Source: Mycobacteriales bacterium (GTDB taxonomy: Bacteria; Actinomycetota; Actinomycetes; JAFAQI01). From it: 57,386 nucleotides of DNA. The stretch's first letter is position 1, and every line of letters starts with the position of its first letter. The position numbers and the translations under genes are program-made. Below are positions 1 to 7,021 of the stretch, in pieces. The notes below the pieces were generated by a model. The model did no database searches. It was not told the origin of the DNA and saw only the letters and a list, made by a program, of their open reading frames with translations. The stretch lies in contig DASZRO010000049.1 of assembly GCA_035550055.1 (NCBI GenBank), positions 1-57,386 on the forward strand. Reading direction: 5' to 3'.

Positions 1-217
1 GATGGTGGATGAGACGACGACTGCGGCCAAGGAGATCTCGGTGGCCACGCAGCAGCAGCGTTCGGCGTCTGATCAGGTGGTCTCGGCGATGACCCAGGTC
101 TCGGACGTGTCTCGCCAGTACGCGGTCGGGTCCAAGCAGGCTGCGGCGGCCGCCGCGCAGCTCAACAACCTCGCAGCCGAGCTCCGCGCCTCGATCGCCC
201 AGTTCAAGGTCGCCTAG
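1..217 (+). CDS. Methyl-accepting chemotaxis protein, C-terminal fragment
   Basis: This is the 3' end of a gene entering from the left edge; about 71 residues are visible before the TAG at 215-217. The heptad-rich, Ala/Gln/Ser-rich helix (ATQQQRSASDQVVSAM, then AAAAQLNNLAAELRASIAQF) is typical of the last part of the cytoplasmic signalling coiled coil of chemoreceptors, which relays ligand state to CheA/CheW. The true start lies outside the window, so the Met codon at position 2 is internal. There is no CheR/CheB-binding pentapeptide at the end. It implies a chemotactic organism. The call rests on composition and pattern, not on the highly conserved hairpin tip, which is not in the window. 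Confidence 0.75.
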   Translation, partial: MVDETTTAAKEISVATQQQRSASDQVVSAMTQVSDVSRQYAVGSKQAAAAAAQLNNLAAELRASIAQFKVA

Positions 218-226
218 GTTTCCCTA

Positions 227-290
227 CGCCGAGCCCAACGTAGTTGGTCCTTCAGCAGGGGTTGAAAGACCAACAGCGTTGGGCTCGGCG
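227..290. terminator. Long hairpin between convergent genes
   Basis: Arms 227-254 and 263-290 form a nearly continuous 28-bp stem with an 8-nt loop. The outer 14 bp are perfect (CGCCGAGCCCAACG against CGTTGGGCTCGGCG), and the inner 11 bp (244-254 with 263-273) have one mismatch. There is no U-run, as is common for actinobacterial terminators. It sits between the chemoreceptor stop (217) and the convergent acyl-CoA dehydrogenase stop (311), so it can serve both strands. Confidence 0.75.
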
Positions 291-310
291 GGGCTGGGGC
301 CGACAGCCCG

Positions 311-1258
311 CTAGAGGGGCAAGAGCGGCGGCAGAGCGCGGCGGTCCACGACGGCGGCGCCGACCTCCCGGCGCAGCGCGGCGCTCGAGCCGAGCAGCGC
401 ATCGAGCAGCATCGTTCGCTTCAGGTAGCGGTGGAACGGGTGCTCGCTGGTGAAGCCCATCCCGGCGAGGACCTGCTGGGCGTGCTTGGCCACGGTCCTG
501 GCAGCGGTTCCGGCGGCGATCTTCGCCATCGTCGCGGCGAACGGGGTCCGATCGGACCAGCCGGCATCCAGCACCGCTTCGGCGCCCTCGACCGCGACGA
601 GGGACTCGGCGAGCTTGTGGCGGACGGCCTGGAACGAGGCGATCGGCCGGTCGAACTGGCTTCGGCTGACCGCGTGCTCTCGGGCGAGACCGAGCATGGC
701 CCGGGCAGCGCCGGTGAGCTGCTGGGCGAGGGCGAGCTGACCCGCGGCGACGACCTCGTCCCAGGACACCGCCTTGATCTCGCTCACCGTCACCTGGCCG
801 TGCACCGCACGCCAGCCGCCGCCCGGGTCGATGCCGTGCACCGGCGTCGGCTCGACCGCACCGGCCGGCAGCCGGCACAGGAAATGCTGCTTGCCGCCGT
901 CGACGACGACCAGGACTTCGGTCGCCGTGTCGACCCGCGCGCTCGCCAGTCCGCGGATGGTCAGCTGGGCGCGGTCGTACGTCGCGGGCGGTGTGTGCCT
1001 GCCGATCGGCGGGAGCACGACCGCGCGTTCGGTGGACGGGTCGAGACCCAGCGCGAAGGTGAGCACGTCGTCGAGTGCGCTGGAGCCAGCGTTCAGCTCG
1101 CCGAGTACGCCGAACACCGCGCGGGTCGCGGCGGCGGGATCGTCAGCCAGGGCGGCCCGCCAGTCCATCGCGGCGAGCGCTTCGTCGACGCCGTCCTCCT
1201 GACGCGTCAGGGACTGCCGGAACGCGTCGGTGAACAGCCGAAGCTCCGCACTGTCCAT
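311..1258 (-). CDS. Acyl-CoA dehydrogenase family protein (short, partner subunit)
   Basis: A 315-aa flavoprotein-fold protein of the acyl-CoA dehydrogenase (FadE) family. The start is ATG at 1258, 16 nt after the stop of the upstream 376-aa acyl-CoA dehydrogenase. The C-terminal half carries the helical-domain pattern (AREHAVSRSQFDRPIASFQAVRHKLA) and a HAQQVLAGMGFTSEHPFHRY segment. The N-terminal region is short and diverged compared with the usual 380-400 aa. Two adjacent, unequal FadE genes are the hallmark of actinobacterial heteromeric acyl-CoA dehydrogenases that oxidise bulky, for example steroid or terpenoid side-chain, acyl-CoAs. That substrate class is inference from family and neighbours; the sequence does not show the substrate. 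Confidence 0.85.
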   Translation of the reverse strand: MDSAELRLFTDAFRQSLTRQEDGVDEALAAMDWRAALADDPAAATRAVFGVLGELNAGSSALDDVLTFALGLDPSTERAVVLPPIGRHTPPATYDRAQLTIRGLASARVDTATEVLVVVDGGKQHFLCRLPAGAVEPTPVHGIDPGGGWRAVHGQVTVSEIKAVSWDEVVAAGQLALAQQLTGAARAMLGLAREHAVSRSQFDRPIASFQAVRHKLAESLVAVEGAEAVLDAGWSDRTPFAATMAKIAAGTAARTVAKHAQQVLAGMGFTSEHPFHRYLKRTMLLDALLGSSAALRREVGAAVVDRRALPPLLPL

Positions 1259-1274
1259 CACGAGACCGGGCCCA

Positions 1275-2405
1275 TCAGGCGTCGGCTCCCAGGTCGAGGA
1301 GGCGCCGCGCCACGATGTTGCGCTGCACCTCCGAGGTGCCGCCGTAGATCGTCGCCGCCCGGGAGTAGAGGAACTCGGCCCGCCAGTCGTTGCTGCGTAC
1401 GTCGTCTGCGAGCAGGACCTGCTCGGGCACGGTTGCGGCGACCAGGTCGTAGACCAGCTGCTCGGCGGTGCCGAGCAGGATCTTGTCGATCGAGGTCTCG
1501 GCGCCGAGCTTCTCGCCGCGGGCAAGCCGGTGCTGCGTGGCGCGCGAGCGCGCCCGGAAGGCATAGAGCGCTTCGACGACGGCACCGAGGTCGCGTGGTT
1601 CGAGCAGCTCGGGGTCGGCGGTCTCGACGAGGCGTTGCAGCCGTTGCGAGAGGTACGCGCCACGCAACCACAGCGACGTGCTGCGCTCGTACGGCAGCAG
1701 GTCCATGGCGACGGCCCAGCCGTCACCCTCGTTGCCGAGGGTGCGCTCGGCGGGAACCTCGACGTCGTCGAAGAAGACTTCGCAGAACTCGTCCACGCCG
1801 TGCATCGTGCGCAGCGGTCGCACGGTGATGCCGGGGGAGTCCATGTCGACGAACAGCGCGGTGATGCCCTGGTGCCGCGACGCCGCGTCACCGGTCCGGG
1901 TCAGCAGCACGCACCGCTGCGCGAACTGCGCGTAGCTGGTCCACACCTTCTGCCCGTTGACCCGCCAGCCGGTGCCGGTCCGGGTGGCCGCGCACGTCAG
2001 CGCGGCGAGGTTGCTGCCGGTCGACGGCTCGGAGAACCCTTGGCACCAGGTCTCGTCGCCGCGCAGCAACAGCGGAACCATCTGCGCCGCCAGATCACGG
2101 GAGGCGAAGCCGATCATCGTCGGGGCGAGCACCTCGGTCATGCAGTAAGGCCCGGGCTGCACCAGGTCGCGCATGACCAGGGTCTCGGCGAGACAGGCGC
2201 GGCACAGGTTGTCACCGCCGAGCCCGCCGACCTCCGCAGGCCAGCCCCACCGTGCCCAGCCTGCGTCGTAGGTCAGCCGCTTGACCTTGTTGACCTGCGC
2301 GACGTGATCGGCGAGCGAGGCGGTCGCGCCGTGGGCCGGACGCAGCTCGTCGAGGTTGGCCTCCAGCCACGCCTCGAGTCCGTTGCGGAACTCGGTCAGC
2401 TCCAT
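1275..2405 (-). CDS. Acyl-CoA dehydrogenase family protein (large subunit of pair)
   Basis: A 376-aa acyl-CoA dehydrogenase starting at ATG 2405 (MELTEFRNGLEAW). An in-frame upstream extension to 2480 overlaps the preceding gene and looks non-coding. Family signatures are WCQGFSEPSTGSNLAAL and VNGQKVWTSYAQFA (FAD/substrate middle domain) and, near the C-terminus, the ATIYGGTSEVQRNIVARRLL helix. The usual medium/short-chain catalytic Glu position in this last motif is Gly, so the base must lie elsewhere or in the partner subunit. It is 11 nt downstream of the NTF2-like gene and 16 nt upstream of the short FadE, in one operon with the KshB-like reductase. Beta-oxidation-type dehydrogenation of an unusual acyl-CoA is likely. 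Confidence 0.9.
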   Translation of the reverse strand: MELTEFRNGLEAWLEANLDELRPAHGATASLADHVAQVNKVKRLTYDAGWARWGWPAEVGGLGGDNLCRACLAETLVMRDLVQPGPYCMTEVLAPTMIGFASRDLAAQMVPLLLRGDETWCQGFSEPSTGSNLAALTCAATRTGTGWRVNGQKVWTSYAQFAQRCVLLTRTGDAASRHQGITALFVDMDSPGITVRPLRTMHGVDEFCEVFFDDVEVPAERTLGNEGDGWAVAMDLLPYERSTSLWLRGAYLSQRLQRLVETADPELLEPRDLGAVVEALYAFRARSRATQHRLARGEKLGAETSIDKILLGTAEQLVYDLVAATVPEQVLLADDVRSNDWRAEFLYSRAATIYGGTSEVQRNIVARRLLDLGADA

Positions 2406-2415
2406 CGCAGGCAGG

Positions 2416-2850
2416 CTAGGCGCCGGCACCCGGCGCCGGCCGGCGAGGGTCGTGGGCCTTGCCCGCGTCGCGGGCGCCACTGCGCCGCAGGAACGTCATC
2501 GAGCGGGTCGCCAGCCGCCAACCGTCGGCGGTACGCCGGTAGGTGTCGGTGTACCAGCCGATGCGCATGTCGTGGTTGGACTGGTCGACGAAGCACAGAG
2601 GCTGCATGCCGGTGCCTTCGTCCCCGTCGAGGGCGAGCTGAGGTGGCCCGACCATGAACAGCCCCTTCGGTGCCGCCGCGACCAGCGCCGGGAAGTCGGC
2701 GAGGGCGTAGACCTCACCGAACGCGCTGTAGGTGCCATCCGGTGTGAACACTTCGACCACCGACGCGACGTCGTCGCGGGTCATGCCGACGGCGTACTTC
2801 GCGAGCAGCTGCTCGAGCTCGATGACGTCCTCGACCGGCAGGGTAGGCAT
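2416..2850 (-). CDS. SnoaL/NTF2-like protein
   Basis: A 144-aa protein of the NTF2-like (SnoaL_4) fold. It begins with an alpha-helical stretch (VEDVIELEQLLAKYAVGMT), continues with VVEVFTPDGTYSAFGE and ends with a beta segment (WYTDTYRRTADGWRLATRSM), the normal order in this family. ATG 2850 is preferred; a GTG at 2853 is just upstream. It abuts the reductase gene (stop 2853-2855) and precedes the FadE pair by 11 nt. SnoaL-like proteins act as cyclases, isomerases, hydratases or binding proteins, and the actual reaction here cannot be read from sequence. The last 20 residues are Arg/Pro/Ala-rich and probably disordered. Confidence 0.8.
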   Translation of the reverse strand: MPTLPVEDVIELEQLLAKYAVGMTRDDVASVVEVFTPDGTYSAFGEVYALADFPALVAAAPKGLFMVGPPQLALDGDEGTGMQPLCFVDQSNHDMRIGWYTDTYRRTADGWRLATRSMTFLRRSGARDAGKAHDPRRPAPGAGA

Positions 2851-2852
2851 CA

Positions 2853-3908
2853 CTAGTCCTCGTATCCGTAGATGACGTGCACGGTAGGCGTGGTCGGCAC
2901 CGACTGGCAGGTCAGGATCCAGCCGTCAGCCACCTCGTCGTCGAACAGCGCGTCGTTGACGTGCATCTTGACCTCGCCTTCGACCAGCTTGGCCATGCAG
3001 GTCGCGCAGTTGCCGGCTTCGCAGGAGAACGGCGGCGTCATGCCCATCTGCCGGGCGGTCTGCAGGATCGTGGCGCCCGGGTGATGGGTAGTGGTGGCGG
3101 TCCTGCCGTCGACCTCGATCGTCACCTGCGCTCGGTCGCCGGTGTCCGCGGTCGGTGCGGCGTACGCGGCGGCCTGCTCGGCGTCGTCGGCCGGCGTCAC
3201 GGTGAACCGTTCGATGTGGATCCGTTGCTGCGGCACCCCGCGGGTGAGCAGCGTCGACTCGACCAGGTCCATGAACGGCGCCGGCCCGCAGATGAACACG
3301 TCGGCGGTGAGCGCGGCGTCGATGAACGGCTCGATGTCGGCCGCGGTGACGAAGCCACGGTCGCTGTCGAGGTGATGGGTGGTGAGCAGTCGTCCGGGAT
3401 AAGTCGCGGCGAGCTCGTCGAGCCCGTTGTCGAAGATCACCGAGTCCACGTCACGGTTGGCATACAGCAACTGCGCGTTGCGGCTCGTGGTGGCGAGCGC
3501 GGTCTTGAGGATCGAGTAGATCGGGGTGATGCCGCTGCCCGCCGCGAACGCGACGAGGTTGCGGTCCTGCGGACCGAGTCGGAACACGCCGGCCGGGACG
3601 CTGGAGTCGATCGAGTCGCCCTCGTGCAGCGAGTCGTTGATCCAGTTGGACACCGCTCCGTCGGGCACCCGCTTGACGACCACGGTCAGCTCGTCGTCGA
3701 CCGCCGGTGCCGAGGACATCGAGTAGGAGCGGTAGAAGGTCCGATCGCCGATCGGCACCCGGAAGGTGACGAACTGCCCGGCTTCGTAGCGGAACGCGGT
3801 CGCCAGGGCAGGCGGGACGTCGAGGGTGTACGACCGTGCGTCCGGGATTTCGACGCTCACCCGCTTGACCGGCAGCGGGTGGTAGCCGCGGTCATGTGAG
3901 ACGCCCAT
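2853..3908 (-). CDS. KshB-like ferredoxin/FAD oxidoreductase (Rieske oxygenase reductase)
   Basis: A 351-aa single-chain reductase: an FAD-binding domain (RSYSMSSAP), an NAD(P)-binding domain (AAGSGITPIYSILK, then FICGPAPFMD), and a C-terminal plant-type [2Fe-2S] ferredoxin with a CEAGNCATC cluster motif and a fourth Cys in ILTCQSVP. This order and length match KshB/HmpP/PaaE reductases, which feed electrons from NAD(P)H to a Rieske oxygenase such as 3-ketosteroid 9-alpha-hydroxylase. No oxygenase component is seen in this window, so the partner must be elsewhere. The start at ATG 3908 is chosen over 3929 because alignment to the family begins near GYHPLPVKRV. It leads the operon with the NTF2-like gene and the FadE pair. 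Confidence 0.88.
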   Translation of the reverse strand: MGVSHDRGYHPLPVKRVSVEIPDARSYTLDVPPALATAFRYEAGQFVTFRVPIGDRTFYRSYSMSSAPAVDDELTVVVKRVPDGAVSNWINDSLHEGDSIDSSVPAGVFRLGPQDRNLVAFAAGSGITPIYSILKTALATTSRNAQLLYANRDVDSVIFDNGLDELAATYPGRLLTTHHLDSDRGFVTAADIEPFIDAALTADVFICGPAPFMDLVESTLLTRGVPQQRIHIERFTVTPADDAEQAAAYAAPTADTGDRAQVTIEVDGRTATTTHHPGATILQTARQMGMTPPFSCEAGNCATCMAKLVEGEVKMHVNDALFDDEVADGWILTCQSVPTTPTVHVIYGYED

Positions 3909-3911
3909 AAT

Positions 3912-4004
3912 CGGAAACGATAATCCCATTTCCGCTGCACGGTCAGGTCGTGCCGGATGAGTTCGCCCTATGGCTCCCTCCCATAGGGCAATGTGGCATT
4001 GCCC
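3912..4004. promoter_or_regulatory. Cluster of three inverted repeats upstream of the KshB-like gene
   Basis: Three dyads lie before the reductase start at 3908. CGGAAA (3912-3917) pairs with TTTCCG (3929-3934). GCCCTATGG (3965-3973) pairs with CCATAGGGC (3981-3989), 7-nt loop. GGGCAATG (3986-3993) pairs with CATTGCCC (3997-4004), 3-nt spacer. The second and third share GGGC at 3986-3989 and so cannot form together as RNA hairpins. They could be operators or a terminator after the VapC-like gene; the sequence does not decide. Confidence 0.5.
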
Positions 4005-4054
4005 TGCCGCAGTGTCCGACTTAGCGCTTTGCCCGCGCCCGCTCGAGCGGCCAG

Positions 4055-4432
4055 CTAGACACGGATTATCTCGACGTGACGCTCTGCCGCGCCGACGAGG
4101 ATTGCGATGTCGTCCGGATCGGATGTCAGGATCTCGTCGCCATCCTCGGCGATGAGGGCGAGTGCGGCATCGACTACGTCGCTAGTCCGCGTTGCGGCGA
4201 GCAGCTCGCCCGACAGCCGACCGAGGTCCTGATCGAGTGGGCGGACGTCGATTCCCGCCAGAGCCTGCGAAAGCCGTGCCTGACGTGGGGCTCCCCGCCA
4301 CACCTGTCCGAGCACGCCGGCGTGAGTGATCGGCACTGACTGCGCAAGCAGCGCGCTCTTCAGGCGAATCCACATCGCTCGGTCGCCGCGCTCGATTGCG
4401 ATGAGGCCACCGCTGTCCAGCACAAGTCTCAC
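4055..4432 (-). CDS. PIN-domain toxin (VapC-like)
   Basis: A 125-aa PIN-domain protein. Acidic residues of the Mg-dependent RNase centre are visible: Asp6 in VLDSGGLIA, Glu14, Asp85/Asp88 in TSDVVDAALA, and Asp105 in LTSDPDDIAIL. The GTG start at 4432 overlaps the stop of the upstream antitoxin gene (GTGA), the standard translational coupling of toxin-antitoxin pairs. VapC toxins cleave tRNA or rRNA and are held inactive by the partner protein; the target here is unknown. The pair sits alone between the P450 and KshB-like genes and looks inserted there. Confidence 0.85.
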   Translation of the reverse strand: MRLVLDSGGLIAIERGDRAMWIRLKSALLAQSVPITHAGVLGQVWRGAPRQARLSQALAGIDVRPLDQDLGRLSGELLAATRTSDVVDAALALIAEDGDEILTSDPDDIAILVGAAERHVEIIRV

Positions 4433-4752
4433 GCAACGCCTCGACGGGTTCGCTTCGTCGTCGCCGCGCGAGGGGTGCGGGAGCGTCGTCCGCGCACCAC
4501 GACCGCGGTGGCCTGGTCGGTGCGCCTCAGGTCTGTGATCTCCGCAGGCGAAATCTCGCCAAACTGGCTCTCGTAGTCAGCAACGGCCGCGGCGAGCGCG
4601 GTCAGCCGTCGGTCACGCGCCGCCCGTGTCGCGAGCGCCTCGTTCACCCAACCACTCAGTGAGTCGGCCAGCCCCGAGGCCACGGCGTCGTTTCCTGCTG
4701 CGACCAGATCTGGGTCGACCGTGACCGTCAGCCGTTCCTTACGACCGCTCAT
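4429..4752 (-). CDS. Antitoxin of the VapC-like pair
   Basis: A 107-aa protein. The N-terminus (ERLTVTVDPDLVAAGNDAVASG, then SLSGWVNEAL) has the beta-helix-helix pattern of ribbon-helix-helix DNA-binding antitoxins. The C-terminus is rich in Arg, Lys and Thr and would be the flexible arm that wraps the toxin. It overlaps the toxin gene by 4 nt. Upstream (4753-4800) the AT-richer segment contains GACT direct repeats that may hold the autoregulated promoter. The family assignment is by pattern and context. Confidence 0.78.
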   Translation of the reverse strand: MSGRKERLTVTVDPDLVAAGNDAVASGLADSLSGWVNEALATRAARDRRLTALAAAVADYESQFGEISPAEITDLRRTDQATAVVVRGRRSRTPRAATTKRTRRGVA

Positions 4753-4806
4753 ACTCCAATGCTAACGACTGTATGACTACCATTCACTACGGATACACCG
4801 TCAGCG

Positions 4807-4929
4807 GTGAAGGCACCTGTCACGGATTCGTTGTCCCACCGCAACCGGATCGGCATCTCGCAGAACGCGCGCGAGTTCGGGATCCACGAGTCGATTGTGC
4901 CCGAGGCCCTTGCGTCGTCGCGGACCTAG
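4807..4929 (+). CDS. Possible tiny ORF or C-terminal gene remnant
   Basis: A 40-codon frame starting GTG 4807 and ending TAG 4927-4929 encodes a peptide ending RNRIGISQNAREFGIHESIV plus PEALASSRT. Most third positions are G or C, as in real genes here, whereas the frame upstream is closed by a TGA about 10 codons earlier. It has no clear ribosome-binding site. The stop overlaps the convergent P450 stop within CTAG. It could be the tail of a gene lost when the toxin-antitoxin pair arrived, a small protein, or chance. I do not recognise it. Confidence 0.25.
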   Translation: MKAPVTDSLSHRNRIGISQNAREFGIHESIVPEALASSRT

Positions 4930-6197
4930 GCCGGGTCGAACTCGATGTGCAGGGCGCTCAGGCCGCGCAGCACCCAGGTCGGCTCGTAGCTGAACCGCCG
5001 GGCGCCGGCCGGCCCGTGATGCTCCTCCGAGAGCCGGATGTTGCGCATCCGGTCGAGCACCTTCTCGACGCTGATCCGCCCCTCGGCGCGAGCCAGCGGT
5101 CCGCCAGGGCACGTGTGCGCGCCGCGCCCGAAGGCGAGATGTGACCGGCCGCCGGGGCGGCCGACACGGAACTCGTTCGGGCACTCGTAGCGCTTCGGGT
5201 CCCAGTTCGCGGCACCGTTCAGCAGCATCACCGGCGTACCGGCCTTCACTTCGACGCCGCCGATCGAGGTGGTGCGGCGCGCCAGCCGGAAGTCGGCCTT
5301 CACCGGGCTCTCGATGCGCAGCGCCTCCTCGATGAAGTCCGGGATGAGCGTGCGGTCGGCGCGCAGCTGGTCCTGCAGCTCCGGGTTCTCCGCGAGGTAC
5401 TTCAGTGCGACCGCCAGCAGCCGAGCGGTAGTCTCCTGCCCGGCAGCGAACAGGAACGTCGAGCTGCGTACGACGTTCACGACGTCCGGCGTCGCGCCGT
5501 CGGGGTACTTCGCGAGGGCGAGATCGGTGAGGACGTCCGAACGCGGGTTGGCCCGCCGCTCCTCGATGTACTTCGTGAACATCTCGTCGCACCACGCCAG
5601 CGCGTTGAGCATGTTCGGGCCCTCGCTGTCGCCGAGGACGCCGGGGGTGTTGCCGTAGCCGAAGCCCTGCCGGAACGCCTCGTGGTCCTCCTCGGGCACG
5701 CCGAGGAGATCGGCCACGACGAGGAGCGCGAACGGCTGGGTGTAGGCGCGGATGAACTCGCACTTGCCGTCGGCCAGGAAGGTGTCGAGCTGGGCGTCGG
5801 CGAGCCGCGCCATGAACTCCTCGTTCTGCTGTAGCCGCCGCGGCGTGATCAGGCGCATCAGCAGTGCGCGCTCGCGGGTGTGGTCCGGCGCGTCCATCGT
5901 CACCATGTGCTCGAACATCGGGAGCTCGTGGCGGTGCCCGTCGATGATCGCGCTGACGTCGTCACCCTCGAGCGGCACCGGGAAGGTGGCGAACGGACCG
6001 ATCACGGAGTTGCACGAGCTGAACGTCTCGTTGTCGCGGTAGACCTCGTTGGCCTCGTCGTACCCGGTGACCGCGACCACGCCGTGGTGGGGGATCGGCG
6101 TGACCGGGCACTTTGCGCGAAGCGCGTCGTAGTAGGGGTACGGGTCCTCGTTGAGCGACTGGTCGGCGAAGAAGTCGACGTCGGAGAGGTCGGTCAC
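4926..6197 (-). CDS. Cytochrome P450
   Basis: A 423-aa soluble bacterial P450. The I-helix oxygen-activation motif is FLFAAGQETTARL, followed by the ExxR-type helix (EEALRIESPVKADFRLARR) and the haem-binding loop AFGRGAHTCPGGPLARAE with the proximal Cys near residue 363. The acid-alcohol pair is Glu-Thr rather than Asp-Thr. Start GTG 6197 follows a GGAAGG element. It lies 34 nt after an SDR gene and probably forms an operon with it (P450 hydroxylation followed by alcohol oxidation). Ferredoxin and reductase partners are not adjacent. Substrate unknown; the setting suggests lipid or terpenoid oxidation. Confidence 0.95.
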   Translation of the reverse strand: MTDLSDVDFFADQSLNEDPYPYYDALRAKCPVTPIPHHGVVAVTGYDEANEVYRDNETFSSCNSVIGPFATFPVPLEGDDVSAIIDGHRHELPMFEHMVTMDAPDHTRERALLMRLITPRRLQQNEEFMARLADAQLDTFLADGKCEFIRAYTQPFALLVVADLLGVPEEDHEAFRQGFGYGNTPGVLGDSEGPNMLNALAWCDEMFTKYIEERRANPRSDVLTDLALAKYPDGATPDVVNVVRSSTFLFAAGQETTARLLAVALKYLAENPELQDQLRADRTLIPDFIEEALRIESPVKADFRLARRTTSIGGVEVKAGTPVMLLNGAANWDPKRYECPNEFRVGRPGGRSHLAFGRGAHTCPGGPLARAEGRISVEKVLDRMRNIRLSEEHHGPAGARRFSYEPTWVLRGLSALHIEFDPA

Positions 6198-6231
6198 TGG
6201 TGTTGCCTTCCGCTAGTACTGCACGAGCAGG

Positions 6232-6972
6232 TCAGATGTACATGCCGCCGTTGACGCCGATCACCTGGCCGGTGATGTAGCCGCCCTCTTCCGAGCACAG
6301 GAACGCGCACGCCGCAGCGATGTCCTCGGGCGTGCCGGCGCGCCCGAGTGGCACGTGAGCCGCCATCGCCTCGACGCTGACGAGGCCTTTCGCCTCCGCG
6401 CCGCGCGCCATCGGGGTGTCCACGAGCGACGGCGGGATCGTGTTGACGGTGATCTGTTGCGAGGCGAGCTCTCTGGCGAGTGCCTTGGTCAGCCCGATCA
6501 CCCCGCCCTTGGACGCGGCGTAGTGCGCCATGTGGGGGGCGCCGGACTGCGCGCTCGAGGAGGAGATCGTGACGATGCGGCCCCAGCCGGCCTCGAGCAT
6601 GTCGCCGAGTGCCGCCTGCACGCAGCTGAACGTGCCGGTGAGGTTGATCGCGATGATCCGGTCCCACGACTCGGCGGACAGCGAGGACGCGGGCTCGAAG
6701 GCCTCGACTCCCGCCGAGGTCACCAGGACGGTGACCGGGCCGAGATCGGCGCGGACCTTGTCGAAGGCCGCCGCGACGGCGGCGCGATCCGCGACGTCGC
6801 AGGGGACGCCGATCGCCTCGGCCCCGGTGGAGCGCAGCTTCGCCGCCTCCGCCTCTGCCGCCTCGCCGGCTACGTCGAGCAGCGCGACCTTGTCACCGTC
6901 GGCGGCCAGCCGGCGGGCGATCCCCAAGCCGATGCCGGACGCTGCTCCGGTGACGACCGCGACACGACTCAC
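6232..6972 (-). CDS. Short-chain dehydrogenase/reductase (FabG-like)
   Basis: A 246-aa classical SDR. The cofactor loop TGAASGIG is at residues 9-16, Asn110 is in the AINLTG strand, Ser138-140 lie in ISSSSA, and the catalytic Tyr151-x3-Lys155 is in AHYAASKGG. It ends with the GQVIGVNGGMYI tail usual for SDRs with a C-terminal assembly interface. GTG 6972 is preceded by GAGGAG. It likely oxidises or reduces a hydroxyl/keto group using NAD(P)(H); its place directly upstream of the P450 suggests work on the P450 product. Substrate cannot be inferred. Confidence 0.92.
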   Translation of the reverse strand: MSRVAVVTGAASGIGLGIARRLAADGDKVALLDVAGEAAEAEAAKLRSTGAEAIGVPCDVADRAAVAAAFDKVRADLGPVTVLVTSAGVEAFEPASSLSAESWDRIIAINLTGTFSCVQAALGDMLEAGWGRIVTISSSSAQSGAPHMAHYAASKGGVIGLTKALARELASQQITVNTIPPSLVDTPMARGAEAKGLVSVEAMAAHVPLGRAGTPEDIAAACAFLCSEEGGYITGQVIGVNGGMYI

Positions 6973-7021
6973 CTGAACTCCTCGGGGCGGTACGTCGGAT
7001 GCTGTGCAAGTGCTCAGCAGC

